Shown: positions 44,565 through 54,500 of the stretch, in pieces | How the letters are laid out: every line of letters starts with the position of its first letter | How positions within the stretch are numbered: position 1 is the stretch's first letter | Source: Nectonema munidae | Lineage: Eukaryota > Nematomorpha > Nectonematoida > Nectonematidae | Length of the DNA stretch: 64,000 bases | Assembly (NCBI GenBank): GCA_030549495.1 | Contig: JAUIRK010000081.1 | Coordinates: 1 to 64,000 of the forward strand | Reading direction: 5' to 3' | The notes under the pieces: model-generated | What the model was told of the DNA's origin: nothing | Seen by the model: only the letters and a program-made list of their open reading frames with translations | The model's database searches: none | Position numbers and translations under genes: made by a program

Positions 44565-45746
44565 TCAAAGATCGCTTTGGCCGTATAAGTGACTTGAGAA
44601 GCGGCGATAATCTAGGGCACCGTAAACGGAATCAGCGCCCTTATATGACGACATGAATTTGATGCAGTACTCAGCTTGTTCTGGAGCGAGCTCCCTTTTC
44701 AACTCCTCCGCCAAGATATACGGCTTGTCGTTGGCTATCACTTTGAAAGAAGAGCAGATTTGGTCGGGGTTATCCATGTCCGTGTTTTCTTTAGTGATGA
44801 AATCAAGAAAATCATTGAAGTAGACGTAGCCAGAGTTGGGCGCATCCACGATGGATATGATGCGGCGAAATTCGTGTACGTTGAGCGAGTCATCTCTGAT
44901 GTCGTAGCCGAGAGAGATGAGACACGATTTGAAGGACTTGTGATCCAGGAGGCCAAGTTTAGATTTGTCAAAGTGGTTGAACGACATCTTAAATTCCTTC
45001 ATCTGCTCCGCAGATATTCCCTTGGCGTCACGTGTCAGGATTTGGTTTTCTATTTCGTTGATGTGCTTAGAAGCTTGGGACAATAGTTGCTCCCAAACCA
45101 CACGAATACTTTCCATGGTGTAGCGCGTGTAGGAATTTTCGAAGATCATCGCCTCCTGTAGATCCTTGTTGCAGCGCTCTAGCTCATTTAACTGGCCCTG
45201 GCTCGCCTTCACACTACTCTCAATCATTTTCAAGCGCGACAACTGTTCTTCCAGGCACGAGCACGCCTGCAAAGAGGTGTTCACCAAGTCGGCGTGCTTT
45301 TCTTCGATTGAGGGCCCGAGTGAGTTTGCGCGATCCGCGAACTGCCTGCGCAAGTGCTCGTTGCGTTTCTGAATCACCAGTTCTTTTTGGAGGAGTTGAT
45401 CGCGTTCAGGAACAAGCGCCTTCACTTCGGCCCACTTCTTCAAGACGTCGTTTATCGCGATGCTTGTGTACGCATTCTCAACAAACTTCAAGTTGTAGTT
45501 GCTGGAAAAAGCGGAAATGTCGCATGCCAGTGACTCCAGGTACCTGGCCTCTTTCTCCGCTTCGCCAAGCGTGCTCTTGAATTGCTCATGTGCGTCTACT
45601 AAGCACTGGAGCTCTTGGATCGTACTCACGAAAAACATATCCACCAAATCTTCCCTTGCCCCATCAAGCCATATGTTGAAGGGCGCGGCTCTCTTCGCTA
45701 ACTCCAAGTGCAAGTGATCTATCTTCTCCAAAACCCTTTCTAGCTC
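44565..45746 (-). CDS. ACTN: Alpha-actinin, last coding exon (rod C-terminal part, EF-hands, stop)
   Basis: Alpha-actinin is an antiparallel dimer that cross-links actin filaments at Z-discs and adhesion sites. This 393-residue exon begins ELERVLEKIDHLHLELAKRA, the last part of spectrin repeat 2 leading into repeats 3 and 4. It then has the conserved neck (QILTRDAKGISAEQMKEF) and the calmodulin-like end. EF-hand 1 loop is at exon residues ~260-271 (DKSKLGLLDHKS) and EF-hand 2 at ~301-312 (DAPNSGYVYFND). Neither has Glu at position 12, so both are probably calcium-insensitive, as in muscle forms. The C-terminus YGQSDL matches the family's GESDL PDZ ligand. The exon follows an acceptor TTTTTAG and starts in phase 0. 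Repeats 3 and 4 are more diverged from vertebrate sequences than the neck. Confidence 0.95.
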   Translation of the reverse strand, partial: ELERVLEKIDHLHLELAKRAAPFNIWLDGAREDLVDMFFVSTIQELQCLVDAHEQFKSTLGEAEKEARYLESLACDISAFSSNYNLKFVENAYTSIAINDVLKKWAEVKALVPERDQLLQKELVIQKRNEHLRRQFADRANSLGPSIEEKHADLVNTSLQACSCLEEQLSRLKMIESSVKASQGQLNELERCNKDLQEAMIFENSYTRYTMESIRVVWEQLLSQASKHINEIENQILTRDAKGISAEQMKEFKMSFNHFDKSKLGLLDHKSFKSCLISLGYDIRDDSLNVHEFRRIISIVDAPNSGYVYFNDFLDFITKENTDMDNPDQICSSFKVIANDKPYILAEELKRELAPEQAEYCIKFMSSYKGADSVYGALDYRRFSSHLYGQSDL

Positions 45747-46747
45747 CTAAAAAGAAGGATTCTTTAAAATGACAGATGAGATGATTGATAACAATCACGT
45801 AAAAGAAGGAAGTGTATTTTAAAATATCTGAAAATACGGCCTTCTATTCTTTTTGAAGGATGTCAATCAACTTACCTTAACACATTTGATCCCGCAGTTA
45901 TTTTATCACTGAAAAGACTTCTTGATTTTAAGGTAGTTTTATATCGAATTAGTAAATGTTGCCTGCTTTTTCTGCGATGAAATATACATTATCGTACATT
46001 TTCAAAACTCAATAATCTCGTTACTTAAATCACACGTTATACTAAGCCTCTTGCATAAAATATTACTGCAATAATAAACATTTTTGTTCAAAATAGTTTA
46101 GGGTCTCGCTTAAATACCCATGATTTCAACTGGTTCAGTCTAAAATTATCCAAGGTAAATTCATCCATGTCTAGATTCATCGACAAATAACATTTAACAT
46201 CTTTATTTCCACTATGACTTATAACATGTATACTTTATAACTTATGAAACTACATATTTAATTTAGCTAAAAGTAAATTCGACTTCATAAAAAATAGGCA
46301 TTTTAAGATTTTTTAGAAATTCTTCGTTAATAAGAACTTCAGTATTCCTAATTCTAGATCACAAGGATGTCATGATCATGATACATAATCGAGGCCAGAA
46401 CGATCGGATCAAAAATCTAAGTTTCGGAACATCTGCTAAATCATTTATATTATTAAAATTTTTTTATCTTTTATTATCAAATATGGAAAATACGAATGAT
46501 AATATTTTATTGACCAAAATAAATGAGAGTTTTCAATTTAAAAATATTTTAGATAGATCAAGTATCACTGTATTATGTAAGATGGCATGAAAAGTCTTTA
46601 CAAATTCAAAACTTCGATTTACTTAAGCTCAATTGTATGATTATTATTTTCAGTGAAAAGAATTTGTTCTAACAACACATCGCTTTAGTAAACGGAGTTA
46701 GGCAATTCGCTAAACGGAAAAATGGGCAAGTAAAAGGAAAAGAGTAC
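45747..46747 (-). other. Alpha-actinin intron, 1001 bp
   Basis: Donor GTACTC and acceptor TTTTTAG. Nothing recognised inside. Confidence 0.8.
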
Positions 46748-46856
46748 GTCAAGGCGAGTTTTGCGCTTTTGAGAAAGATCTCCAATCGTATCCCATTCGT
46801 TGCATATTTGCTGACACTTGGAATTGACAGCGCTCCAGTCCTGATAATTCAGCGAT
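46748..46856 (-). CDS. ACTN: Alpha-actinin exon (spectrin repeat 2, second half)
   Basis: Encodes one base completing Gly and then SLNYQDWSAVNSKCQQICNE and WDTIGDLSQKRKTRLD. This matches the family stretch ...LDYHDA..VN.RCQKICDQWD.LG.LTQKRREAL. Acceptor TTCATTGTAG, donor GTACTC; phase 2 in, phase 0 out. The joined reading across the 61-bp intron restores the family sequence. Confidence 0.93.
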
Positions 46857-46917
46857 CTACAATGAAGAGAGTTTCAGTGATTAAGGAAGTGTGCGAGGAT
46901 GCAAAAAAGTGTTGTAC

Positions 46918-47009
46918 CCAAGTTCTTTGGCAATGGCAACAATTTGTTCAATTCGTTCTTGGTGTGCAGCTAAATCACTTTCAAAAGCTTCGTGCTTTTT
47001 CTTTAGCGC
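46918..47009 (-). CDS. ACTN: Alpha-actinin exon (spectrin repeat 2, first half)
   Basis: Encodes [20 protein letters not shown] and then [10 protein letters not shown] plus two bases of Gly. [12 protein letters not shown] is nearly invariant in alpha-actinins. Acceptor CACATTGGCAG, donor GGGTACAAC. Only 61 bp separate it from the next exon, whereas all other introns of this gene in the window exceed 1 kb. Confidence 0.93.
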
Positions 47010-48370
47010 CTGCCAATGTGGTAAGAATATTAAAAACATAATGAATATGATTTTGATAAAATTATTTTTTCCAATATATGGATGATATTTTAATGTTTAT
47101 TATCCCATTTCATCGCTTCCTCAGTTTTAGCTTTTGGGCATTTACAAAAATTAATATGCTTCTTTTCTTTTTCAATGAGTTTTTATATAACTTAAAGAGG
47201 CAGATTTTTATTTTATGAAACATTGGTGTCTGAAGAGATTAGTTTACTTTTATAACAAATTTCATATCTGGTCTGCTTTTTATGGGATTAAATGGGACAC
47301 CAAACAGTTAACCTGCTACAACGTTAGGTAGTGCGTTACTTAATTAGTCAAACAATTAATCAGACAATTAGGTAGCTTATAACCCAGTTGATCCAATGTC
47401 ATCTTCAAAATGTGGGTCACACAATTATATGGGAATCCATAAGATCTGTTCACAGTGTTATCAAAAATTATAATTTATTTCGAATAGCCCAACTTTATTT
47501 CTACATGCTGAAGTTTGATGGATCGACAAATGGTCAGTGTGAACCATAAAAACTTTCAAGATACTCTCTAGATTTCGTAGTTTGAGACATTCAGTCAAGA
47601 TTCAATTTTTAGTTAAAAGTAAGCAAGCACATCCATTTTATTACTAACTCATTAGACTTTGTATTTTATTAATGAGAATTTTGAAGACTAATCGTATGCC
47701 ATCTTTTTCAATGAAATTATATAAATTTAAAGTAAGCGATTTGGTTTTTTTGGAAAACTGGGGAAATATTTATGCCCAAAGATTTTAAATCAAATATTAA
47801 ATGTCTTTCAATTTTTCTAGGATAAATGTACTAAGAGGTAAGTATTTAGTTTTAGACAATATACCTATGTCCATCGAATAGGGGTAATTAATCTAGGCTC
47901 ATTTAACACAGAACCACCAGACTGAATCATATGGTATTATATAGGCTACGAATTACAAAGTAATCATACTTATTCACCTACCATTTCATTCACAACATTA
48001 TTTTGAAATTCGCTAGAACAAACTTTCACTAACTAGGAAGAAGAAGTAAACATGATAAGAATTATTGGGGGAGTGGTTTGCAATGTGGCTGATATATTTT
48101 TTAACTTGTTGGCTTCTCTCATTGAGTATGAAAAATATAATCGTGAAGATTAGTCTTAAATCTCTGGTCCTCAAAGGTTTTTTTTCGTGACACAGAGAGA
48201 TCTTTTGTACTGTTTAATTTAGTTTATACAGCATTTTTGAAGCTATTAGCAATTCTTCGCATAGCTCTATACCTAGATCAACATTTCAACTGACATATAG
48301 TCACCAAAACTCTTATCTAAGATATACGCTCTTAGTGTAGCTCTTCACTATCCAATCAACCAACTTTTGT

Positions 48371-48508
48371 TTAACCCATTAAGCCCCAATGTTCCCATTT
48401 GGGAACATAAGTAATTTCATCTTCGTCTGCTTTTTTCAATGACTTTGAATATAAATCGTCTGCGTTTTTTTAAATATCGTCTGATTTCTATGGTACTTAA
48501 TGGGTTAA
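48371..48508 (+). mobile_element. TTAA-type short element with palindrome, copy 1
   Basis: TTAACCCATTAAGCCCCAAT at the left, AATGGGTTAA at the right, both closed by TTAA. The palindrome TGTTCCCATTTGGGAACA (8-bp arms, 2-nt centre) is at 48390-48407. Then come three TCGTCTGC/TCGTCTGA motifs, each followed by T or A runs. It is 138 bp including both TTAAs. Terminal sequence and TTAA indicate a non-autonomous piggyBac-type element. Confidence 0.8.
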
Positions 48509-48671
48509 TTAAGGTTTTAAAAGGTTCGTTGATAAGGAGATTGCTTGATTGATCGCATAATTTATGCCATAGTCCGATGAATTATAACTTTAGTCTGTAC
48601 TATTATTTTAATGTTTTTGGGGTCTCAGTAATCTGGCATCTGAAATAATCAAGAATCAACATTGAACTAAA

Positions 48672-48809
48672 TTAACCCATTAAGGGCCAAGCAAAGCAGA
48701 CGATATCTAAAAAAACGCAGACGATTTATATTCAAAATCATTGAAAAAAGCAGACGAAGATGAAATTACTTATGTTCCAAAATAGGAACATTGGCCGTAA
48801 ATGGGTTAA
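48672..48809 (-). mobile_element. TTAA-type short element with palindrome, copy 2
   Basis: Inverted relative to copy 1: TTAACCCATTAAGGGCCAAG at the left and GCCGTAAATGGGTTAA at the right. Dyad TGTTCCAAAATAGGAACA (7-bp arms apart from the centre) lies at 48773-48790 near the right end. It has the same length (138 bp) and motif order as copy 1 when reverse complemented. Confidence 0.8.
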
Positions 48810-49119
48810 AACATTGCTTTTAAAGTCTTCTTATACGAGAGCAATAGGCCAGAAATGTATTGTAGTAGAGTAGAGTCTTGACCAGTGCTTCTCAGATTTT
48901 GTGAGAGCACGGACCGGAGCATCAAAACGAAAGAAATCATTCAATTTTTAAACTTCAAAATTAATCACGTTAGTCATGTGACATTTGTCAAGAGCTAAAG
49001 AAAGCTTCATTTTTATTCGTCAACTTATCTAGCATTGGCTTGATATAAGTGAAACTAAGGTAGGCTACGAACCAGTAAGAAACACTAGTCAAGACATCAA
49101 AACAAAGGAAACAATTTAC

Positions 49120-49326
49120 TTTAATTTCATTGATTTTGGCAGTTGAAACATCTGAAGAATTTAAAATGACAATCTTCTCTTGAAACCAGTCATTGTGAGC
49201 TTTTGTTTTTTGCCTAAATTTTTTAGATAAATGATCAACTCTTTGCATCCTCATCATTTCATTGAGAAGCCAATCTTCAAATCCATTTTCTGCACTTTCT
49301 AACCGACTCCAAGCAGTGCAAATTTC
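49120..49326 (-). CDS. ACTN: Alpha-actinin exon (spectrin repeat 1 to 2)
   Basis: 69 codons, phase 0-0: EICTAWSRLESAENGFEDWL, then LNEMMRMQRVDHLSKKFRQK and so on to STAKINEIK. It matches the family pattern AW..LE.AEkGyEeWLLnEirRLERLdHLAeKFRQKa..He.W. Acceptor TTTTTTTTTCAG, donor GTAAAT. Confidence 0.94.
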
Positions 49327-49791
49327 CTGAAAAAAAAATCGTATTATGTAAATTTGGACATAGTATACTTTTGTAATCTAAAATTCATTTTTCAAAAGCG
49401 CCATCTCATCATAACCAAGTAAAAGATATAAGCGCATGTTTTATCATATAGTTAAGAGAGTTTTATGATTAACCCTAAAACTTCTATAATACAGTCAGGC
49501 TTCGGACTGACCTCAAGGTCGCGCCTTTATTGAAGAAATGAATCAGTAAAAATTCATACTTCAAACTAAAATATTAATCCTAATAAACTGTACTTCTTTT
49601 AAATATAGTAAAATAATTAATTTTATGCATAATGAGATGTAATAATTGATACACTGAAGTGCATTTAATTTTGTAATTGCGAGCATAAAAATTAACTGAA
49701 ATAATGATATATAAAGTGATTTTTAGATTATTTGAATGGCTTATGGCTGAAAAGTTTCGATTAATTAATATAATAAATATTTCTATGCAAT

Positions 49792-50699
49792 ACTAAAAGC
49801 AAACTTTCAAAAGAAAATCTTTATCTCTACTTTACAATTACAAATTAGGATTCAATATTTCAATACAAATACCAACATGATATTCTTGTTGAGAAACGGC
49901 TATTATATCTTTATATGAAAAGCTATCATATCATTTTTTTAAAATGAATTAGGATACATTAGCTCCCTGTTACAATCAAAATCAAAACTCCTCGAACTCT
50001 CGAATCATTTCTTTCCAAAAGAAGTACTCCTTTACCAATACATTCCCACTCAAGATTCTGCAAATACATTGAAAATCACAGCTGCAAAAAGAAAAACCTC
50101 ATATATCAAATCACCTGTAATATATGCAACGAGATTTACATTGGTGAAACCAAACGACCCACCATTGCTCGTTTGAAAGAACACTTTCAAGACGCAAGCC
50201 TTAAGCGTAAAAACAAAGCTTTGGGCCTCCACTATGCTACAAAACACCCGCATGTTCCACAACCAAGACTCACAATGAAAATATTCGAGTTAGCCCACAA
50301 CTACCTACAACGTTCCTTTAAAGAAGAATATTACATTAAAAAACTCCAGTCCTCTATAAACAGACACTTCAATTCTCACCTTCAAACAGCCTCTTCTTAT
50401 TAGCTACAAACAAATCCCAAACAATGAGTATCCTCAGGGCACACTTACACCTCTCCATAAACCACACACATTACTTTCTACAATTTTATTTATTTACTCT
50501 TATTCTCCATACACCTTACCTTTATTTATATGTAAGTTACATATTTTGTTTTTTCAGTTCACATACAACACCAGTCTTAACTGATTTTGATTTTATATTT
50601 GGACTCTTGATAAAGACTGTAAGATCGAAATATTGAATCCTAATTTGTAATTGCCAAGTCGAGATAATAAAGATTTTCTTTTGAAAGTTTGCTTTTAGT
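49792..50699 (+). mobile_element. Penelope-like element fragment bounded by ~70-bp inverted repeats
   Basis: The left end ACTAAAAGCAAACTTTCAAA, running to TTAGGATTCAATATTTC at ~49862, is mirrored at 50627-50699 with only a few differences and a 3-bp indel. Between them lies a GIY-YIG endonuclease ORF (49963-50403) of the type found at the C-terminus of Penelope-like retroelements. No reverse transcriptase is present, so it is a 5'-truncated or internally deleted copy. Penelope-like elements are known for inverted or direct terminal repeats of this sort. Confidence 0.7.
49963..50403 (+). pseudogene. GIY-YIG endonuclease domain of a Penelope-like element
   Basis: About 146 open codons without an obvious start Met. 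The order is HSHSRFCKYIENHSC, then LIYQITCNICNEIYIGETKR, then PTIARLKEHFQDASLKRKNK and ALGLHYATKHPHV, ending SSY-stop. LIY...IYIGET is the GIY-YIG motif with an intervening CxxC, and the Arg of ARLKEHF is the conserved catalytic-region Arg. The Cys/His-rich lead-in is typical of Penelope-like elements. The frame is intact to its stop, though the RT portion is missing. Confidence 0.75.
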
Positions 50700-51264
50700 A
50701 ATTATACTTATTCTAATGTGCACCGTCTTCGCCTTATCAATTGCATTTAAAAAAGACAAATTAGAATTGAAAAAAGACAATTTAGAACTAAAAATGGTAT
50801 ATTGAGAAATGCCTTTCCAAAAAAACAATTCCAAAATTAAATTTTTTTATTTTAAAATTATTTTTATAATAATCCCCAACTTTTTTAATTATAATTTTTT
50901 GTTTGATTTTTTTTCTTTAAATTTCATAAAATTTTATATTTGTCCTTTTAAAGTTTTTCGTAATTTTTTCTCAGCGAAATTGCTGGAGAAAATTTTTCTT
51001 CCAGTTCTTAAAAAAATAATGTTGAAATTCTTGAACCAAAAAACTTTGAAAAGTAGAAAAATAAGAAAATCTCTTAATCTTTGTTAAAAACCAATTAATG
51101 AACAGCATTTGCCGATTAGTTACAGATTAATCGGTACATCTCTACAGTCAGTATAAACGGGTCTTTACAAACTGTTATGCTTAGAAAGGGAGATCAAGCT
51201 TTCTAAATTGGTCGATGCCTGAAATACGAATTGAATTATTATTGGTCGGAAGAATGAGGATAAC

Positions 51265-51591
51265 CTCAAGCATTTTTCCTTCTGAAGGCACGAAAGGAGG
51301 GCGAGAGGAAAGACGAAGCTTGGTTTGAATGGTGTTGTAGAGCGTTTCCAGCTTGGCTCTTTGCGAAATACGGGGCGGCTTCAGATTCTGTCGATATTCC
51401 CGAAATTCCGACAACTTCTGGCTTGTATGCTTCAAGGAGTCCTCTTTAATCTCTTTGTTCTCCAGCCAAGGAGTAATTTTTTTGATCCAAGCCAATAAAT
51501 CGCTTGATAAACTTTCGTATTCTTTCATCAATTGCTCATTCTCCAAGTTCCACTGAATCACTTTTGATATGCGATTGGCTGCAGTTTCCGC
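51265..51591 (-). CDS. ACTN: Alpha-actinin exon (neck after actin-binding domain and spectrin repeat 1)
   Basis: 109 codons, phase 0-0. Begins AETAANRISKVIQWNLENEQ, then SSDLLAWIKKITPWLENKEI, and ends PPFVPSEGKMLE. It matches AETAANRICKVLAVNQENE...LLEWI..TIPWLENR...FMPSEGKMVSDI. Acceptor TCTCGTTCAG, donor GTTATC (weak). The family's usual Cys in NRIC is Ser here. Confidence 0.95.
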
Positions 51592-54500
51592 CTGAACGAG
51601 AAGTATACTATTAGTACGGTTACAGATTATAAAAACATTGCAATCACTATACTTTCATTGAGGGAATATTTAAACAATAAAAAGTGAAAGAAATGTTGAT
51701 TAAAAGGAATTAAGATTTTAAATTGAAAAAATTAAGTTAGCAGTAAGATATATAAAGATGATGAAAGGAGCTTACTTTTTGTGTTTGGGAAAATGCGTGG
51801 TAATAAGAAGAAATATATGTCATTACACTTATTTCGTCAGGTCTAGGCGATATAACAATTCCTACAATGGATGAGAAAAAGCATGCAGTAAAGCGAAAAA
51901 CGTGCGAAATTTATTAGCAAAACATGCAAATTATATATAAAAAATTCAAAAAAGATAGCCAAAAACGTTAACACAAATGAAGTTACAATCCCTTGAGATA
52001 TATTGGAGATGACCTTAAATACCCATAAAAACAAGCTACAAGTATTTTCATAAGTGTATACCATGATTATATTCAGTCTTTTGAGGGAAGTGAACTATTT
52101 TAAACGAGGTCATTACAGCGGGTAAAAAATTATCAAAAAGTGACAACTTTATTCTAGGAGGAATGGAAATACAAAAAGAAATGCTGTAGACAATTTCCAT
52201 AAAAAAAATATACGAATGAGTATACGTCGCATATACTTATCAGCATATATTAGGCAAAAAGATAGGAATTAAAGAAGGCCACTCAGAAAATAGCTTCTAA
52301 CATGGGTTTAATTCTTTTAATTATAACTTTTTGATTGCAAGGTTTTATATTGCACAAATTACATGTTTTACGCGTGATCCTTGTTGCGTGTGAAACTGAA
52401 TTTTATATTCTTATTAATCTTACAAATTATAAGATTGTCTAATTAAACTATCGGAAACATATGTGCTCACGAAGCATTACACTTGTTCAGTCAAAATTAT
52501 TTAAAGTACTTTTAGGTAAGATGAATAGAGAACGGATGTGATAAATTTTATATTTAACGTAATTTTTATTTTGTGGGCGTGAAAGGGTAAAACTATTACA
52601 TTTACGTTAAATTTCTTTAATGCTTTCTAATCTTTTATCTATGGATAAGTCTACCATGATCTTTGGGGTTTAAACTGACTTTAATCGGAATAGGAAAGTT
52701 TTAAAGAAAACCATTCTATTCCTGGGACTGAATAGAATTCATAGTGTTTAGTAAAATAGATTGCATGTGAGCAAATCGAAATCTGAGTTGTATATACAAA
52801 GGGTAGAGGAAAAATTATATCATAAGCTTTCATTTTGGGGTAAAGTTAGACTCCCAAATTTCACCCCAAAAATAGCTACAAAAAATAAGTTAAAATGAAG
52901 AAAGAGTCAGGACCTGATAAAATTGACGATGCGATGAAATGAGATAAATACGTAAAAATTTATGACGACCAATGAAATAAACGTGAAAAGAATATTTTTG
53001 CTCGGTAAAAAAGATATGTTTATGTGTGTAGCAATCTTACCGGAAATACATTTAGCAGATTGCAGCTCTCCTTTCTCTATTCTTATAGGAGAGGTTTTAT
53101 GCGGAAAATACATAAAATATGCTTGGAATTGGATGAAGAATGGTAATTCTACTGAAACATGTGCAAATAAATTCTTCTGATGCATCAACACTAGGAAAGC
53201 CAGGCTTTTTATTTGCATAAAAAGACGAATAGGTAGAAAACGATATGTGAACAGTTGGCATATAACAATTTTAAATTGTTATATGACTTTAACTTTATTT
53301 TATCTTAAAATTCATTGCATTTTTCCCTTTACTTATATATACCATTTTTACTTCTAAATTATCTTTTTTTCTAAAATACAAATAAAATTGAAAAAAGAGA
53401 ATTTAGGAGTTAAAAAGTACAAATTAGATTTGAACAAAGACAATTTCAAAGTAAAAATGCTATATCTATCTTCCAAAAATTAAAAAGATTGAATGCGCAA
53501 GACAGTCCCTGATAATTTTTAGGCATTGTCCTCCAAAACCTCAAAAGAATGAAGACTTGGCTCAAATAAATTATGGTCTGCATATAAAACATATTTTGCT
53601 TTGCATTTCACTTGATATATGATTAAATGCGCGATAACGTATGTATTTTATATAATAGAAATCGAGAGACAAATTTAACTAGGGTTTTTGTCAAAGTATC
53701 ATCTGGTAGAATCTCTGGGATCAAAAAATGCGAGGTTACTGAAAATTCATGACTCTAAAAATTTGGGATGCCAGAATGGATGTCGTGGAGAAATTGTATG
53801 CCAAATTTGGGTCAATCAGGCAATGTTTCACAGAACAAAAATGATAAATATAAAAAATGAATCAAAGGATAAACAGAGTTAAACTCATAATATACAGTAA
53901 ACAAGTTTTATAATGGTAATAGGCAAGATGTCTGTGGACTAACTATCCGGTCAAGTTCCAAAACGACATCTACCAATTTTTATAGCAAAAACATATCAAC
54001 TTTAATAAACTTTTTATTTTAAAAAAGGTATAATTTAGGATAAATTTCAGATATATCAAAAAACTGACTATAATTCTAAAATGGTGGTTTTTATAGTGTT
54101 AAAAGTGGGAAAAAATAACACCAAATTTGTAAAAACAGTTCAAAAAGAATAAAAGATAAGTTAATTCAGAAATAGAATGAATACATTGGGATTTCTTGAG
54201 AGCAGCAAAGCAGTAATTTTTAACAAACATTAATCCTGATGCAAATTTAGTTTGAGTGGACATCGCAAATCTCTTTGCGACCCACTCATAATTTTGTGCA
54301 CTGAAAGACTCAAGACTAAAAAATTCAGTGATTAACGACAAATTCAGAATAATTTCACGTCCATCTAAGACCATTTGTTCCAATACATAGATTTGTATGA
54401 GAGCATGTCTTTGAAAAGTTTCAATCATGGAATTTTAATTTCTTCATACAAAGAGGCGTGAGTTAGGTTGTCTAGAATCTAAATGATTGTGATCGCTACC

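Larger units (their letters stand above)
47010..49119 (-). other. Alpha-actinin intron, 2.1 kb
   Basis: Donor GTAAAT, acceptor TGGCAG. It contains two TTAA-type short elements in opposite orientation (48371-48508 and 48672-48809). Nothing else recognised. Confidence 0.8.
49327..51264 (-). other. Alpha-actinin intron, 1.9 kb
   Basis: Donor GTTATC, acceptor TTTTTTCAG. It hosts the Penelope-like insertion at 49792-50699. The remaining sequence is AT-rich without recognised features. A phrase at 50745-50810 resembles part of 53345-53460 and may be a short dispersed repeat. Confidence 0.8.

Noticed and set aside
44676..45717. Several open frames on the + strand (136, 68, 90 and 72 codons) opposite the last alpha-actinin exon
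   Set aside because: They are antisense shadows of a GC-richer coding exon with full family similarity on the - strand.
48988..49257. An 89-codon - strand frame taken as a separate gene
   Set aside because: Its first half is the alpha-actinin exon at 49120-49326. The rest is intron after the GTAAAT donor.
54099..54428. A 109-codon - strand frame in an alpha-actinin intron as a nested gene
   Set aside because: It has some coding-like text but no family, splice or promoter support, so it is only mentioned in the intron entry.
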